From: Atopsyche davidsoni
Taxonomy: Eukaryota > Arthropoda > Insecta > Trichoptera > Hydrobiosidae
NCBI GenBank assembly: GCA_022113835.1
Contig: JAILWY010000016.1
Coordinates: forward strand, 10,137,501 to 10,201,500
Reading direction: 5' to 3'
Length of the DNA: 64,000 nucleotides
Part shown: positions 1 through 11,913 of the stretch, piece after piece
Layout of the letters: each line of letters opens with the position of its first letter
Numbering within the stretch: the first letter of the stretch is position 1
The notes under the pieces: generated by a model
Seen by the model: the letters and a program-made list of their open reading frames with translations, nothing else
Told to the model about the DNA's origin: nothing
The model's database searches: none
Made by a program: the position numbers and the translations under genes

Positions 1-56
1 AATTGCACATTACTAAGCCTCCAATGAAGAGAGGCACTGGATGAAGAAGAAAAGAA
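1..56 (+). repeat. 3' tail fragment of SINE-like family A/B
   Basis: The segment carries the tail shared by the two SINE-like families: gaggcactggatgaagaaga followed by A-rich sequence. It matches the tails at about 18090-18122 and 28545-28576. The body lies outside the window or is missing, so the family cannot be decided. Confidence 0.6.
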
Positions 57-198
57 ATAACCTGTATAATGTTCAGATTTCTGTCCAGTGTCATATATTT
101 GTTCAATTAATAATAAATAAATGTTTTTGGTGAGATGTGTGTTTTCATTATATATATTTGGGCCTTTTTATTATAATTTACATACATATGTCTAAATA

Positions 199-314
199 AA
201 TATATATATATATATATACATACATACATATAAGTATATATATATATGTATATATATATATGCGTGTATATATACATATATATATTATATATATATATAT
301 ATTTATATATGTAT
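199..314. repeat. (TA)n/(TACA)n microsatellite
   Basis: About 115 bp of alternating TA with interspersed ACATACA, ATGTATAT and GCGTGTA blocks. It is low-complexity sequence with no coding content. Confidence 0.9.
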
Positions 315-1298
315 TATGTCACTTTATTTTTGTATGTTGAAAACTGATTTTTTTAGAGTATTGAGTATTTATTAGAAATAAAAAAAAGCTTCCGTTTGGA
401 AGAAGGGATTTATCTAACTTTTTGCATTTAAATTTTTTTGGTTGGTGCATTCGATTTTTCGCAAAAGGTACGAGAAAATGATCAAAAAACTCAAATATGG
501 AACCTCCAACAACGGATTTTGACTTCAGTGTGAATATTTATATTTCTTGTTTGGAATTTTTTTTGTAAAAAGGTAAAGTAGTGGTCGATTTATTGCAATT
601 TTACTGAATTCACGCAAAGTTTACAAAAAAATCCCATGGAAATGTGGCTTTATAGCATAATTTCAATAAGTTAAATATGACAATAATTATTTTAAAATGT
701 TTATAAATATTTATTCCTTTTTGAATATTTGAAAAGAAAAATCAACAATATAAATTTATTAAATATTAAAAAAAAAAAATTCTTCTTTGATAATTGACCA
801 TAAATAACAAAACTTAGTCCAACTAGAACTGTCATTCAGTTTCCAATTGAAAGCTACGCTAGAGACCTCTGGTGTCCGGGTTGGTGAATGAAAACGGAAT
901 TTTTGAAAAAGTAGCCCTCTTAATGGTCTTGGCTAATTTTTTTGAGACAACAATAAACAATTTATGAAGAAAGATTTATTTTTACTGAGAGATTTTCTTG
1001 CTTTCAAATTTGCGTAGATGATTGTTGTCAATAGCCTCGAATGGTTGAAAACATGATTATTTTAGTGATTGTTATAATTTGTTCCCTGCGTCCAAATCCG
1101 CTCGTAGCTCCCATGTTTCCAAACAATAACTTTTTGTAACATGCTTTAAAAAGTGTAATTCTGGATTCTGAAAACAACTACATTAAATGGTTGCATTCTG
1201 TGTTAAAATGGTGAAAAGTTACATACACTTTCCAAATAGCGAAACATAAAATACAAATCATCTCTAATTGCGATTATAATTTCATCGGGCTTCCTTAC

Positions 1299-1483
1299 TT
1301 CTGCATGATGGCCTGCCATTCTCCCTGTGCGTCAGGCAGAGGGAACTCGTTGATGGTGCGTCGTGTGCGAGTCCGCAACTCTCGGATCATGTCTTCGATG
1401 TCAAATACAAATGGCTGCTGACCAAAGTTAGCGTCCACCACCTCACCCGGCGTCTGCAGACCCACTGTAGGGTACAGGTTCGG
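1299..1483 (-). CDS. RanBP9/10-like protein, exon encoding end of SPRY and SPRY-LisH linker
   Basis: This 185-nt exon lies between an acceptor TTTTCCAG|CCG (exon begins at 1483) and a donor AA|GTAAGG (exon ends at 1299). It reads in phase 0 from the preceding exon. It encodes 61 residues plus a split codon, with the family motifs [13 protein letters not shown] and [16 protein letters not shown], then a stretch ending EWQAIMQ. Known family members have the same block directly before the LisH motif. A stop (TAA) follows immediately if the donor is ignored, which confirms the exon end. In the family, SPRY binds client proteins and the later LisH/CTLH/CRA region docks the protein into the CTLH (GID) E3 ubiquitin ligase complex. 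That region must lie beyond the left edge. RanBP9 and RanBP10 orthologues cannot be separated from this fragment; insects usually have a single gene, RanBPM. Confidence 0.96.
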
Positions 1484-4236
1484 CTGGAAAAGAGCGACAA
1501 CTTATGTTAACTTTGAGCAAAACTACCATTCATAAAACATAATATTTGACAATTTATGTATTTATCTTAAAGTATTTATGTCAAGTGCCTGAGCTAAAGG
1601 TACGAGTTTAAAAACTGGAAAAAATTTCCGCAGAAATGCTGTGGAAGCATAGCCCTTAGCGAAAACTTGCCTGTTAAGCCTTAATTTAATATCACCCATC
1701 ACTAGAGCAAAATTGGGAGATCTCGCATGTTATTACATGAGCAATTACACTTTAATAGGAAATAAGAACATTTCCAATATTTATTATATTATTTCTAAAA
1801 TGTATTTTTGTTGCTTGATCACTTTAAACAAGTCCTTTTCTCTTGCACATTAACATCTAAAAATGGAATTATGTTCCAAGATCTAGTTTACTAAGCAAAG
1901 AGCTAAGCGTAATGCACAGAGATATTGGTTTTGCTTGTAAATTAAAACCAAAAATGGAAACTAGGAAAATAATCTAATTCTGAGCATCTTTCTAAATTAA
2001 ATATTTATTTATATAATTAAATAAATTTAAAAATATATAAATATGAATAACACAGAAATTATTGAAATCAGAACTATGAATCAATGTACAGAACTATTCT
2101 AAGCATATTGATTACCTGTTATATTTTTATTAGAGGTATTTATTGAAATATACATACACTATTGTATCCAAGTTTGCACAATTACCATTCTGTCTCAGAA
2201 AAAAATATAAATACATAGTTTTGTACTTTATTTGAAGAAAAAAAATATTAAATATCGCAAAAAAAACTATTGTGTCAAATAAAATTCTTCCAAATAAGTA
2301 TATTGGCAAACTATTTTTCATAGCGGTTGTTTATTTAGCAATTGTACACGATTTGGATTTTGTATGTAGCTCAACTTAAGTTTGTAAAAACATGTTTTCA
2401 AGATGGCAGTGTGTCTATACTGACAAAATAATGTCAACTAATAAATAATTCCAAATACTGATATAAACAATTTTTAATAAAATTCAACAGTCTAATATAA
2501 TATATCTTCAAATATGTAAACAGTAATTTGTGGCTCAAAATTGATAAATTATTAAAGTGGATTTTGTTACAGTACAATCTTCCACTTGTGCTATTATTAC
2601 CATACCGTATTATGCAGAATTATTTACTAAAGCAGATGTAAGTCAAGTGTTGTTTAATCATGTCATAGACCACTGTTTATTTAAGAGATTTTTAGTTTTT
2701 AAATTTAAAAATATAAATAAAAACCACAATGTATTATTAAAACAGTTCTCCTGCTTTATCAAATGCTGTATGAGTAGGAGTATTTTTTTTTTTAAATTCT
2801 ACAAGTGAACATGCTTAACTGTTGTTAAAATATATTATTATACTGAACATAGTAGTAAATTCACAACGTATGTGTATTTATCAGTTATAAATTGGAATAT
2901 TGTTAATTCATAACTTTAAACAAGTTAAAAGAACCTTGCCAGATAGGTGTGTTATATAAAGATAACTGTAATAAAAAAAAAACACTTAAAATTAATTAAA
3001 ACTAAGTTTAAATGACTATGTTAGTTTGTCGGCATGCAGAGAAGCATAATGCAAAGCAATCAAATCAAAACAAAAGCAGATTCGTCGAAAAAAATATTAA
3101 TTTGTCAAGGTTGTGGGTGGATCCGTCGGTCGGCCGTTTTGAAATATGCATGTAAATAATAAAAATTGGATAAAATGAAACTCCATATACCAGCCAAAAT
3201 AATAATGGTTTAGTTTGTACAAAAAAAAAGAAACAATGTTAGGCAACCTTACCAAATCAATGCTTTTTGGAAAGCTCCTGCCTTTTGCTTCCGTCCGAGG
3301 ACTGGACCTTATGTGTCTCTATTTGTTAGTTCCTTACCGCTAGTCAACATAGAATATGTATACATTCACATTATTCCTGACCACTTCATCACATGTCTCA
3401 CAACATGGGATTTAATTTATTCGCAAGGAATATGTGCCCTGTTCGATATTATACATATTCTTTGGTTTCATTTGTTTTGGCGGCTTCATTGGATTTATTT
3501 TTAATTGGCATTCAATTATGCAACATAAAAATTTATTATAAAGAAGATTAACTATATATATGTTGCAACATTGATGAATGAAAAATTAAAAATTCGGATT
3601 CTTTTTACAAGCACAAAAAATTAAAAGAAAGTTACTAACTTACTAAATAATAAAAAATGATATTCTTTGTATTTAATCCAATTTTGACAATGCTAATAAA
3701 AATAGACATCAATTACTCACTGAGGTTCTAAAGTGCAAAGTTAAAGCATTTTCATCAATATTTTTTTTTAATAAACTATTAATTATTTTAATTATCCTAA
3801 ATAATTTAGGTTATTAAATTGTTATTCATATGAAATAAATAAACAAATTTAATTATTGAGAACAGGAGAAAAATAATATTACAATACCACAACCAATACC
3901 CACAGTAAATCTACATTTTTGTTTGTTTCAGTACAAATGAATATTCATTTAAAAAAAAAATCTAATCCAAGCAGAATAATAAGCAAATATACATTTTATA
4001 ATTATTTTGGAAATCTCACTAATTTCCATCTCGATTTTTGAAGAGGGCCTACATTAGAAAGTAACTGTAGAATAAAAAAATAGTTTTATAAATTTAAAAT
4101 GAAACGTGATAATAAATTGACAACTAATCGATGATGAATGGTCATCGCATCCAGAAACCGCCAAAACGCAACAAGCAACGCATAGAGATGTGCTTACCTT
4201 GTACACGTTTCGTTTGGACCGGCGTTCGACACTTAC
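1484..4236 (-). other. RanBP9/10 intron (2753 bp)
   Basis: The intron joins exons 4237-4427 and 1299-1483 in phase 0, with donor CCT|GTAAGT (or the alternative AAG|GTAAGC at 4198) and acceptor TTTTCCAG. It is AT-rich throughout, with several poly-A and poly-T runs. No repeat copy or coding segment was recognised. Confidence 0.9.
4198..4236 (-). other. Alternative 39-nt exon extension (second in-frame donor)
   Basis: After the first donor (CCT|GTAAGT, junction 4237/4236) the frame stays open for exactly 13 codons, [13 protein letters not shown], up to a second strong donor AAG|GTAAGC (junction 4198/4197). Either donor splices in phase 0 to the exon at 1483. The longer form would place a strongly basic peptide between FRDLP and PNLYP near the end of the SPRY domain. 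Use of either site is inferred from consensus only. Confidence 0.6.
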
Positions 4237-4427
4237 AGGCAAATCCCGGAAGGCCACGCCTAGGTGATGTCCATTCTTAGTGTAGAAGCAGGTGTTGTCG
4301 ATGAGATTTACGCCGCAGCCGATCACATCGCCTGTGGTGAAGGTCGGCCCGTACGGCTGGCCAGTGCCCGATGAGCAGAACGAGTGCCCGTCGTCACCGT
4401 GGTAGCCGTACGAATGCTTATCCCAGC
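4237..4427 (-). CDS. RanBP9/10-like protein, central SPRY exon
   Basis: This 191-nt exon has acceptor GTTTCCAG|G at 4427 and donor CCT|GTAAGT at 4237. It enters in phase 1 and leaves in phase 0, consistent with both neighbours. It encodes the most conserved block of the family SPRY domain: [20 protein letters not shown], then [12 protein letters not shown], then [13 protein letters not shown] and VAFRDLP. An open frame runs beyond the exon on both sides (4054-4449), but the outer codons are intron. The domain is a protein-interaction module, and the protein acts in cytoplasm and nucleus as part of the CTLH complex. No stop, frameshift or missing conserved residue is visible, so the gene looks functional. 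Confidence 0.97.
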
Positions 4428-4925
4428 CTGGAAACATACGCCCGAGCAATTAGGTCACCTCCTTCAACATTAGTTGTTCTTATACTCCCATATCTATTAC
4501 AAGGATTTTATTTGGTATATAGATGAAGAGAAAAAATAGTTTTTCAATTTTTAAATTATTACACAAACAATAACTTTTTTTGTCAGTAACATTATCATTA
4601 TTATAAAAGTTGTCTTGCATATCTTATACTAAAACAAATCACTTAAAAATCTAAAAAACATTAAGATTTTTTAAAATGAATTTAATTTAAAAAAATAAAA
4701 ATTGAGAGAATGTTTTCTTACTGTTTTTCATTTACTAATAACAAAAATAATAAAGAAATCCTAGTGAAGTAAGCCACGGAGTACGACTACTGGACAACAG
4801 TTTATACGGAATACACAAGCGCTCCCCAACTATTTAATCAGTTAAGAAGGACCAAAACATATGTTGCCTCGGTGATGCAAAATACAGAGAGAGTAAAGTG
4901 TAAAGGAGGAATTCATTAATGTTAC
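4428..4925 (-). other. RanBP9/10 intron (498 bp)
   Basis: A short phase-1 intron with donor CCAG|GTAACA and acceptor GTTTCCAG. It is AT-rich and contains no repeat that I recognise. Confidence 0.93.
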
Positions 4926-5090
4926 CTGGCAGTCGATTCATGTTAACTCCCTGTGCGCTGAGGCCGATGCCCATGTAGCCATCTCGCCCCTTGGACACGA
5001 TGCGCACCTCAAAGTAGTACAGTCCACACGCCGGTGGGATGGCATGTGTCGCGCGTACACTCGCCGCATCCTTGTGCGTCTTTCCATGTC
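4926..5090 (-). CDS. RanBP9/10-like protein, early SPRY exon
   Basis: This 165-nt exon has acceptor TTTTCCAG|GACATGG at 5090 and donor CCAG|GTAAC at 4926, phase 1 in and phase 1 out. It encodes [18 protein letters not shown], then [20 protein letters not shown] and [14 protein letters not shown]. These are direct counterparts of the RanBP9 SPRY domain. The preceding exon, expected to end in a V-H-Y-K-like sequence with one base of the next glycine codon, was not found in the window. The upstream intron is therefore longer than 58.9 kb. Codon use is GC-richer than the surrounding intron, as expected for coding sequence. Confidence 0.97.
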
Positions 5091-5819
5091 CTGGAAAATA
5101 ACAAACATGGTAAATTAGTTAACACAAACAAAGCACTTTGCAAGGGGCGATGACCTGCTGATTCCACCAACTACGAATGGAGCAGTTATGAATGAGAATA
5201 TAATAAACACAAAAATATTTTAACGCACATAATAATATTTCATCCATTTCCTGTTATTATTCTATTCATCATTGCCAAATATAATGACGATTATTATTGT
5301 TATTAACATTTGATTTGTTTGCAAGTTTTGGCCGATATTGTTGAAGAAAAACAGTTATTGAATGTCGAGCCACATCTTAGTTATTCTTATAACTTATGGG
5401 TTTTATGCTTTGCTTATAGATCAAAGTACTGGGGATGTCATCATTTCCCTGATGATAAATATAGTCAAGACGTTGAAATCTGAAGATAGTAACTAAAACA
5501 GATCATTCAAGGGAAAATCTCATTTATTTTTATTATTATTAGGATGTACTTAATAAAAAGATACGATTATATACTTTTGAATTAAAACAGGTATTTCTTC
5601 ATCCAGAAGAAACCAGCAGTAATCTATTCTAGAAATAAAAAAAAAATGTCGAAAATTACTGTAAAAACCGACAACACTCAATAGACATTCCACAATTTGC
5701 AACATTGTGAAATGTTATAAAGAGTTGTTATGTTATTGAAGTACCTTCAATCGCAAACTTTAAGAATAGGACTTGGCCCTTAACCGACAGGTAGTCATTC
5801 AACTCGAAGAGATCTCATT

Positions 5820-6045
5820 TCGGGCAGGATGTGCGGCGTGGCCTCCCCTCGCGGGCCGTGACGTCACGTTTCTTTACGGTTATTGTAATTGAGGGGAGCA
5901 CCCCTCGCGGGGGGGAGGGGATTAATTTTTCCCAGCGCTGAGGAAATATGGCGCGAAACGGGCGCGGAGATTTCGAATTAGTGCGGCGGATGCCGTCATC
6001 TCTGGTCTTCCGGGGGAAGTACAGCGTGTTGCGTATTTGCATTTA
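5820..6045. promoter_or_regulatory. GC/CpG-rich island with CRE, E2F-like and octamer motifs
   Basis: This 225-bp island contains a perfect CRE palindrome TGACGTCA (5859-5866), an E2F-like GGCGCGAAA (5950-5958) and a POU octamer ATTTGCAT (6035-6042). A short inverted pair, CCCCTCGCGGG, occurs at about 5845 and 5889. No coding similarity was found. A regulatory role is inferred from motif content only. Confidence 0.35.
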
Positions 6046-6689
6046 AGAGTGACCTGCTTCCTTCACCAACTCATGGGATATATATATTTTAAATTGCATT
6101 ACACATTTTGTTGATAAAAAAAAAAACAAAAAACCTATCGTAATGAATACAGTGGCGCGCGGTCAGGGCTAAGCCGTGTATGCAATAGTGTAATTTATTT
6201 CTAGTATCAAGAGGACACGGTTTATTTCCAGTTAATGGCACACTGCAGGGTCCTTGGCTCTTATTACCAAAAACAAACCAAATCAATATTAAAACGTTGA
6301 ACGAAACGAAACGTATTTCTTGTCCTCACAGCAAGCCGCCGATAAATAATGATGAGCCTTATCGTGTATTTTTTTTAATCGATTCATAAATTATTATTAA
6401 CTCGTAATGACAACAATTATGCAAAGTCAAATGAATTGGAGATTAAGAGTCTTTTAAGACTGATGAAGTCCCTGAAAACCGAAATTTTTCTTTGAATAAA
6501 CGATTGAATTAAGGAACTTTCAATTAAAAGATCATTCAACAGTAAGGAGTGTGAGTGATAATTTGAACAGAATATTCGACCCGGACCCATACAAAAACGA
6601 GTCGTCAAAAATTTCTGTCGGAAATTTTTTTTTCGAATAAATAATAATGAATCGATTGCGCCCGTCACTAGTAACATAAGCTGGCATCG

Positions 6690-6965
6690 GAAACACACTC
6701 GATCATAAAAATATCTGCCGTGCGGTCCAGCGCCAGGGCCGTGCGCTCGGACATCTCCTGCGCAATTATCCGCATTTCCCAAACCGGCCCTGCGCCGGGG
6801 GCTCCGGGGCCGCTGCAGCTCCGGGGGGCAGTCCGGGGGCAGCTCGGGGGCAACCTGGGGGACAACCCGGGGGGCAACTCGGGGGGCAACTCGGGGGGCA
6901 ACCCGGGGGCAGCTCGGGGGCGCATCCCGGCGGGGGCGGCGACTGCAGCGTGTCTCGCGCATCTC
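6690..6965. repeat. GC-rich island with 12-bp minisatellite
   Basis: At about 6828-6945 a 12-bp unit (caactcgggggg and variants) is repeated about eight times. It gives spurious open frames with a four-residue P-E-L-P periodicity on the minus strand. The flanking 6690-6830 is also CpG-rich. No recognised protein is encoded. Confidence 0.7.
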
Positions 6966-7200
6966 CGTCTTACTAATCAATATAGCACGTAGCTTGGTTG
7001 TTCTCGACATGTTCAATTAACTGAGTCTAATTGCCAAACCACAAAATCTTTTAAATCAATTAAATATCGAGCATAGATGCATAGAGCCTCTTTTGTAAAT
7101 TGTAAACTATCAATTATGAAAGACCTGATATGTAATTTATGTTATTATACACAACGTGTCTATGTAATAAATTAGTAATTAGTTATTTTGAGAACTCCCG

Positions 7201-7362
7201 ACGATAGTAAAAAGGCGGAAGATATCTTATTTCGGCTATATTTTTCGAAATAATCAATCAATCGAAGCAAAAAGAAGCATTGGGAGGCGGAAACTAACGT
7301 GAGAGGAGTACAGTCGAATTAGTAAGACAAACATATCTTCGGTGAAATAGTCCACAAACCTC
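7201..7362 (+). repeat. SINE-like family B, diverged copy
   Basis: It aligns with 8603-8866 and 14409-14607. It starts acgatagtaaaaaggcgga, passes tatatttttcgaaataa and gtacagtcgaattagtaaga, and ends with a decayed version of the shared tail (ggtgaaatagtccacaaacctc). It lacks the GAA-rich end. Confidence 0.7.
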
Positions 7363-7619
7363 AAATAAAATGCACATGTTCGACCTATTTTTTATTCATG
7401 TTAGCTGGTCGGGGTGGGTCGACCCCGAAAAAGATACTTTATCACCACAATGGAAGAGCAGATAATGCTAAGAGTAAGCGGTGCGCTTGAGTAGTAAATA
7501 CAATGCAGCTTTTCAAAATCAAAACCAAATTCCACAGAAAATCTGCAATGTATAACCGTAAAATTTTATATAATTTAATTACGATATGATTAGTTTTGCA
7601 CTCCGTTGAGTGCGTATTA

Positions 7620-7810
7620 AGGACGCGTACCGCGATACGGTGCAGATGATGGTACAGTTTAGCGTCGCGTTCGGTTCGCATGATAAACCAGTCCCGGCGA
7701 CACGAGACATCAGTCAGGGGGGACCGGTTCAGGAGATGCTGGGCCCGGCGAGAGGCATCCGGCCATCTCGCAACCATGGCCAGGCTGGCTCTGGGAGAGG
7801 AGGTGGAACG
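7620..7810. other. GC-rich island, unassigned
   Basis: A CpG-rich block with open frames on both strands (7610-7882 plus, 7442-7777 minus) that resemble no protein I know. It has no visible terminal repeats. It could be a regulatory island or an old element fragment. Confidence 0.3.
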
Positions 7811-7890
7811 TATCTTTCGCGAAATGGGGTAAACTTAACAGTTACTGGCCACTTTGTTAAAAAACAAATAAATATGTACTGATGTGTTTT

Positions 7891-8328
7891 AAGGTTGAAA
7901 TATTGATCCATCAATCAAGTATTCACCATAATTACAATATAGCAGTGCTTGCGATCCACATAACCAGTAAGTAAATATCTTCAAAATTCATAAGAATGTA
8001 TACAATAGATAAAAACTCATGTTTTATAGGGAACTTACTGCTCATTTTCTTGTATGGATCGCACGCCACTGCTACATGCGTCTCAAATATCACTCAAAAA
8101 GGAGGGTATTGTCATCACCTCAGATATACTTTTTTCATTTTTTTCAATAAATCACATTGTGATATTTTAAAATAGTTTTTTAATCTTTCATTAAAAAAAA
8201 TGTTTTTCAACTTGTCACCCACTCTCCCCTCTTCGGGTGTCATTTTGTCATTTAAGGCATGTATATTACCCGTTGTTAGGCCAATAAGCATGGTGAATAC
8301 TTAGTTGATAAATCAATACTTCACCTTT
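7891..8328. mobile_element. TIR element (outer), MITE-like
   Basis: The ends form an inverted repeat of about 38 bp. The left arm reads aaggttgaaatattgatcca then tcaatcaagtattcaccat (7891-7930). The right arm (8290-8328) is its imperfect complement. The interior is non-coding and contains a second TIR element at 7940-8074. No convincing target duplication was seen. Confidence 0.5.
7940..8074. mobile_element. Nested small TIR element (CAGTGGCGTGC family)
   Basis: The left end TAGCAGTGCTTGCGATCCA and the complement of the right end, TAGCAGTGGCGTGCGATCCA, form the TIR. A single end of the same family with the extension TACAAGCAAAG occurs at 21955. The CAGTGGCG start is typical of hAT-like non-autonomous elements. 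It lies inside the outer element at 7891-8328. Confidence 0.5.
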
Positions 8329-8602
8329 AGAACACATATGTATACCATAGGATGTATGGTGATAGGGTAAAGGGTGTGGTTACTTGGCACCTTGGAGCTG
8401 ATAATTATTGACACCATCGTATCCTCAGAACAAATTATAACGAGATTAAACCCTTTTTTATTTATGTGCATTCTATGGTACACAATACTTTTCTTAAGTT
8501 GTTAAATGTACTATGTGCTGTCTCAATTCTTGCTTTAATTTCTTGGTCAAGATTCCACTTTTCACCCTCCTCATTACTTTATTGTCAATGCTTTGTTAGC
8601 AT

Positions 8603-8866
8603 GATGACGATGGTTAAAAAACGTAAGGTCCCTATTTGGCCATATTTTTCGAAAAAATAAATATAGCCTACTGCAGCTGATTGTTCAGAGAAAAATCGAA
8701 CTAAAAAGAGGCGTTGGAAGGAGAAAACTAACGGGTATGCGGAACTTGCGCCAGCGGTTGAAAATCGAGAGTACAGCCGAATTACTAAGACTGGCTCAAC
8801 GTATAATATGCTCAGTGAGGTGGTCACCGACCTCCTCTGAGAAGAGGCACTTGGAAAAGACGTTCT
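8603..8866 (+). repeat. SINE-like family B, longest copy
   Basis: This copy runs from gatgacgatggttaaaaaacg through tactgcagctgattgttcag, gtatgcggaacttgcgccag and gtacagccgaattactaaga to the tail cctcctctgagaagaggcac. The last 65 bp match the 3' end of family A. Open frames across it (8466-8660, 8737-9036) are not related to known proteins. Confidence 0.75.
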
Positions 8867-11249
8867 ATAATTCAGACAGCTTCGCACAAGAACAGAGGAG
8901 AAAATTGTATTACCTCACTCAGCTTATTTTCAAACCAGCGATAGCGCGTGCTGTTTTAGGTTTGACTGGCACACGAGCGAGAATCGCGAAATTCACAAAG
9001 ACGCTTGTAATTCTGCCAAGAAACGCGAGAAATTAGGAGAAATCTGAATAATATTTCACTGTACCGAGAAGCACATAAGTATTCATGCAAATAAATCTTA
9101 CATGTAAAACTACAAGTGCTGTCGCTCCGTACGTCTGCTAAGCAAATCCTTGCCGTTCAACAAATCGCTTCAATCGCCATCTTTTTGAGACAAAGGCAGA
9201 TAAAATTTTGAAGGTATAATCATTTACAAATTTCGGCGATTGATAAAATGATATATTTCATACATTTTGGCACTGCTCAGCGACAGAGAGCGAAATAGTA
9301 TATTTTATCTGCTCTATCACGCTTCGAGTCAAGTGCTCTCTGAGCTCATTTACGATTGGTTCAAAGTAGCTCATATTTAATAAATTAACATTAAGATTTC
9401 CGAATAAGGTCGAGTGAACTCTTTACAAGTGTCCCACCTTCTGTATGCCACTTTGAAATATTACTATTGCCTCTAGAACAAAGATACAAAAGTAGTCACT
9501 GTAAATGATGTGATTGGTAAAAATAAACCGAACTTTGTTAATTATTTATTCATATAAAATTGCTGTGCAGAACGGTTTTTATTTTGTGCATCGAGGAGTT
9601 AAATTACTAGTGTAAAATGAAAAAATCCACTGGTACAATTAAGAAACTTGTAAAGAGTAATATTTGTGGGTTCTGTATTGGTATTTTTGTGAACAACGAC
9701 GGGAACTGTTTGGTGTTTAGAATACAGCTGTTCGTAAAGAGGGGGAGTTGCTTTGTGTGATGGAAGCACCTCAATTGAATAGGCAAGCATTGATGTTACC
9801 TGGGCGTGAATGGGCGGCGTGCGCTGGGTGCGCAGTTAGCGACCGACCGGATGTCAAGGTATATTGGAAACACCGCTCGGTCTTCAACAAAGACAATGTC
9901 CAAAACTTACAAACGTAACTGTAATTCATCTCAAAGCCTCGCGGCCATGCGACTGGCCCGTCTGCTTGCCGACGGTGAGGTCCCAGGTAAGAATCCGGGT
10001 GAAACAATACTTGTGTCTTTCATTTAATCAATTCTGTAAAAACTTTAAATTGTTTCCAGATGGTGTGTAATATGAAAACTTTAATTACAATATCGATCGG
10101 TGATTTCCCTCGAGCAAAAGCATAGCATATTGTCAGCCAGTATTGGATATTATAGCTGCCGTGAAGATGTTTGGACGTCACTTGACCGGACCCAAGATGA
10201 CCTCAAGTCAAATATTTACAATACAAAGATTTGACACATAAGATATATTAACTGTTTTATGGCAATGAATATGATTGATGTATCGGGACTGAAGCGTGAT
10301 CAAAATTTGATGGTAATAATAGTCATGTCAGTATTTCTTGTGCGATCTAGACAATATTATGTTATCTAATACGAACGCGCTCCCGTCTTTAGAATCTCAA
10401 ACACGGATACATCGGTCATGACACTTAACTACAGTGCTGTCTATCCGTTAAACAAATATCAGACACACAATGAAGCGGACGACTAATATTTATACTTAAT
10501 TACGATATATCAAAAGGAAAAAAATAATGTTATTATTAAAATTGGTTGCAATGATTTTCTCTGTTAATTTTTACAAAGCATATATTTTTAAACATACTAA
10601 TGAAGTTACCTTAAAATAAAATAATGTTGGGTAGCATATGTATTTTGCTGGATGATGTTATAAAATAGATACGGCAAATAAATCATACTTATATGCTTAT
10701 TTTAGTAATTGCTCGACATAACGACATTACGAAAATGATTAATCTCAGACTGTAAAAAAAGGTTCTATTACACAAAAAAATATGAACGTGTGTATTAGGC
10801 CAAACATATAATTATTCAAAGAATGATTCTCGTTATTTTCGTAGCGCTATAATTTTTATTTAACAATTTACATGTTTTTTTTTGTTTTATTATTATTTTA
10901 ATATTTACGCACTGCTTTATATAGAAATAAGAATAAATGACCACGTTAAGCAACACTGATACTTTTTAATAATTAATTCAAGAAACGTACGCAGACTTTT
11001 AAGTCCAGAAGAGAGAGCACGACTCTAGTTCCAAACTGACAGGCGATCTCGAACTGATGGGCCTCGCAGGTGTCAATACAGATAGCACATAGAGTTGAAC
11101 GGAGCATATTATCTGGGAACCTTTTCAGATATTTCGTGATACTTGCGACGCGTAGCTTTTTAAAAAAATATCATTAAGGGGAATGCTCTCGGATCTTATT
11201 ATAAAAGTTTGAAAATTAAATTAGTTTTCAGTCTTTGGGAGTACAGTGA
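8867..11249. other. Intronic sequence without recognised features
   Basis: Mostly AT-rich. A moderately GC-rich patch at 9790-9990 has open frames on both strands and a donor-like CCCAG|GTAAGA (9987, plus strand). It has no acceptor, no homology and no partner exon. A POU octamer ATGCAAAT occurs at 9085-9092. Confidence 0.5.
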
Positions 11250-11465
11250 GCATTGGAGCAGCTCGTGCATCTCCAGGTGCCCCCCCCCCCCCCCCGAGTC
11301 TGGGTCAGTATTGAGGCACAATACGGCTTGATTGGAAGACAGCTCGATTCGAGGGCCCGTGGGAGGCAGATGGCGGCACGGGGAGATGAAGAAGTCCAAA
11401 AGGTCAACCTTTGCAACTCGCGACAGGCCTACGCGTCGGATGTGCAGCGGCGAGAGCGCAATGAA
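11250..11465. other. GC-rich island with C16 homopolymer
   Basis: It begins near a run of 16 C residues (11280-11295). CpG-rich unique-looking sequence follows, with overlapping open frames on both strands that match nothing known. Confidence 0.35.
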
Positions 11466-11913
11466 TAATTTTTTGAGATATTTTGGAATCAAAATCACGA
11501 AAAAGGCCTGAAACAAGTGGTCGTCTTGGTGGGTCTTAACAAGTGCACATCAATTTAAAACCATCATGAATAAATTATAGTACAACTATTGCGTCATAGT
11601 ATCCTCACGTGGTGGTGCTAGTATATCTATTGTCATAATTTTTGGATATTTCTGTTGAGTTCGATGCTTTTAGTACTCTTTTGGATACATTTTTGGTAGA
11701 TTTATATTTTATATTTATAATTAAAAATGATGCCATTGGCCCAAAAACTCAAAAATATTAAATTAAAAATATATATATAAATTGATTCGTGTGATATTAT
11801 TATAATATCCTTCACATAACTTGGTCGGTTGATTCTTGGTAACCAGCCAGCGTCGGAATCGACAAAAAAAACCCTGTAGTAAAAAATTCAAGTCAAAATT
11901 AGGAAACTAGCCA

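Larger units (their letters stand above)
1..1298 (-). other. Intron of the RanBP9/10 gene (partial, 3' of exon 1299-1483)
   Basis: This is the left-edge part of the intron that follows the exon ending at 1299. Its donor reads AA|GTAAGG on the minus strand. The acceptor and the next exon, which should begin the LisH motif, lie outside the window. It holds a SINE tail at 1-56, a TA-rich microsatellite at about 199-314 and otherwise AT-rich single-copy-looking DNA. No open frame resembling a known protein was seen. Confidence 0.8.

Noticed and set aside
3246..3310. Possible small minus-strand exon ending TTTG|GTAAGG
   Set aside because: No pyrimidine-rich acceptor upstream, and the neighbouring exons already join in phase without it.
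6417..7016. 199-codon frame on the minus strand
   Set aside because: Its middle is the 12-bp minisatellite (four-residue repeats) and the rest is AT-rich non-conserved sequence; no homology.
9806..10070. Possible plus-strand exon ending CCCAG|GTAAGA
   Set aside because: Donor is good, but there is no matching acceptor, homology or partner exon; frames on the opposite strand are equally open.
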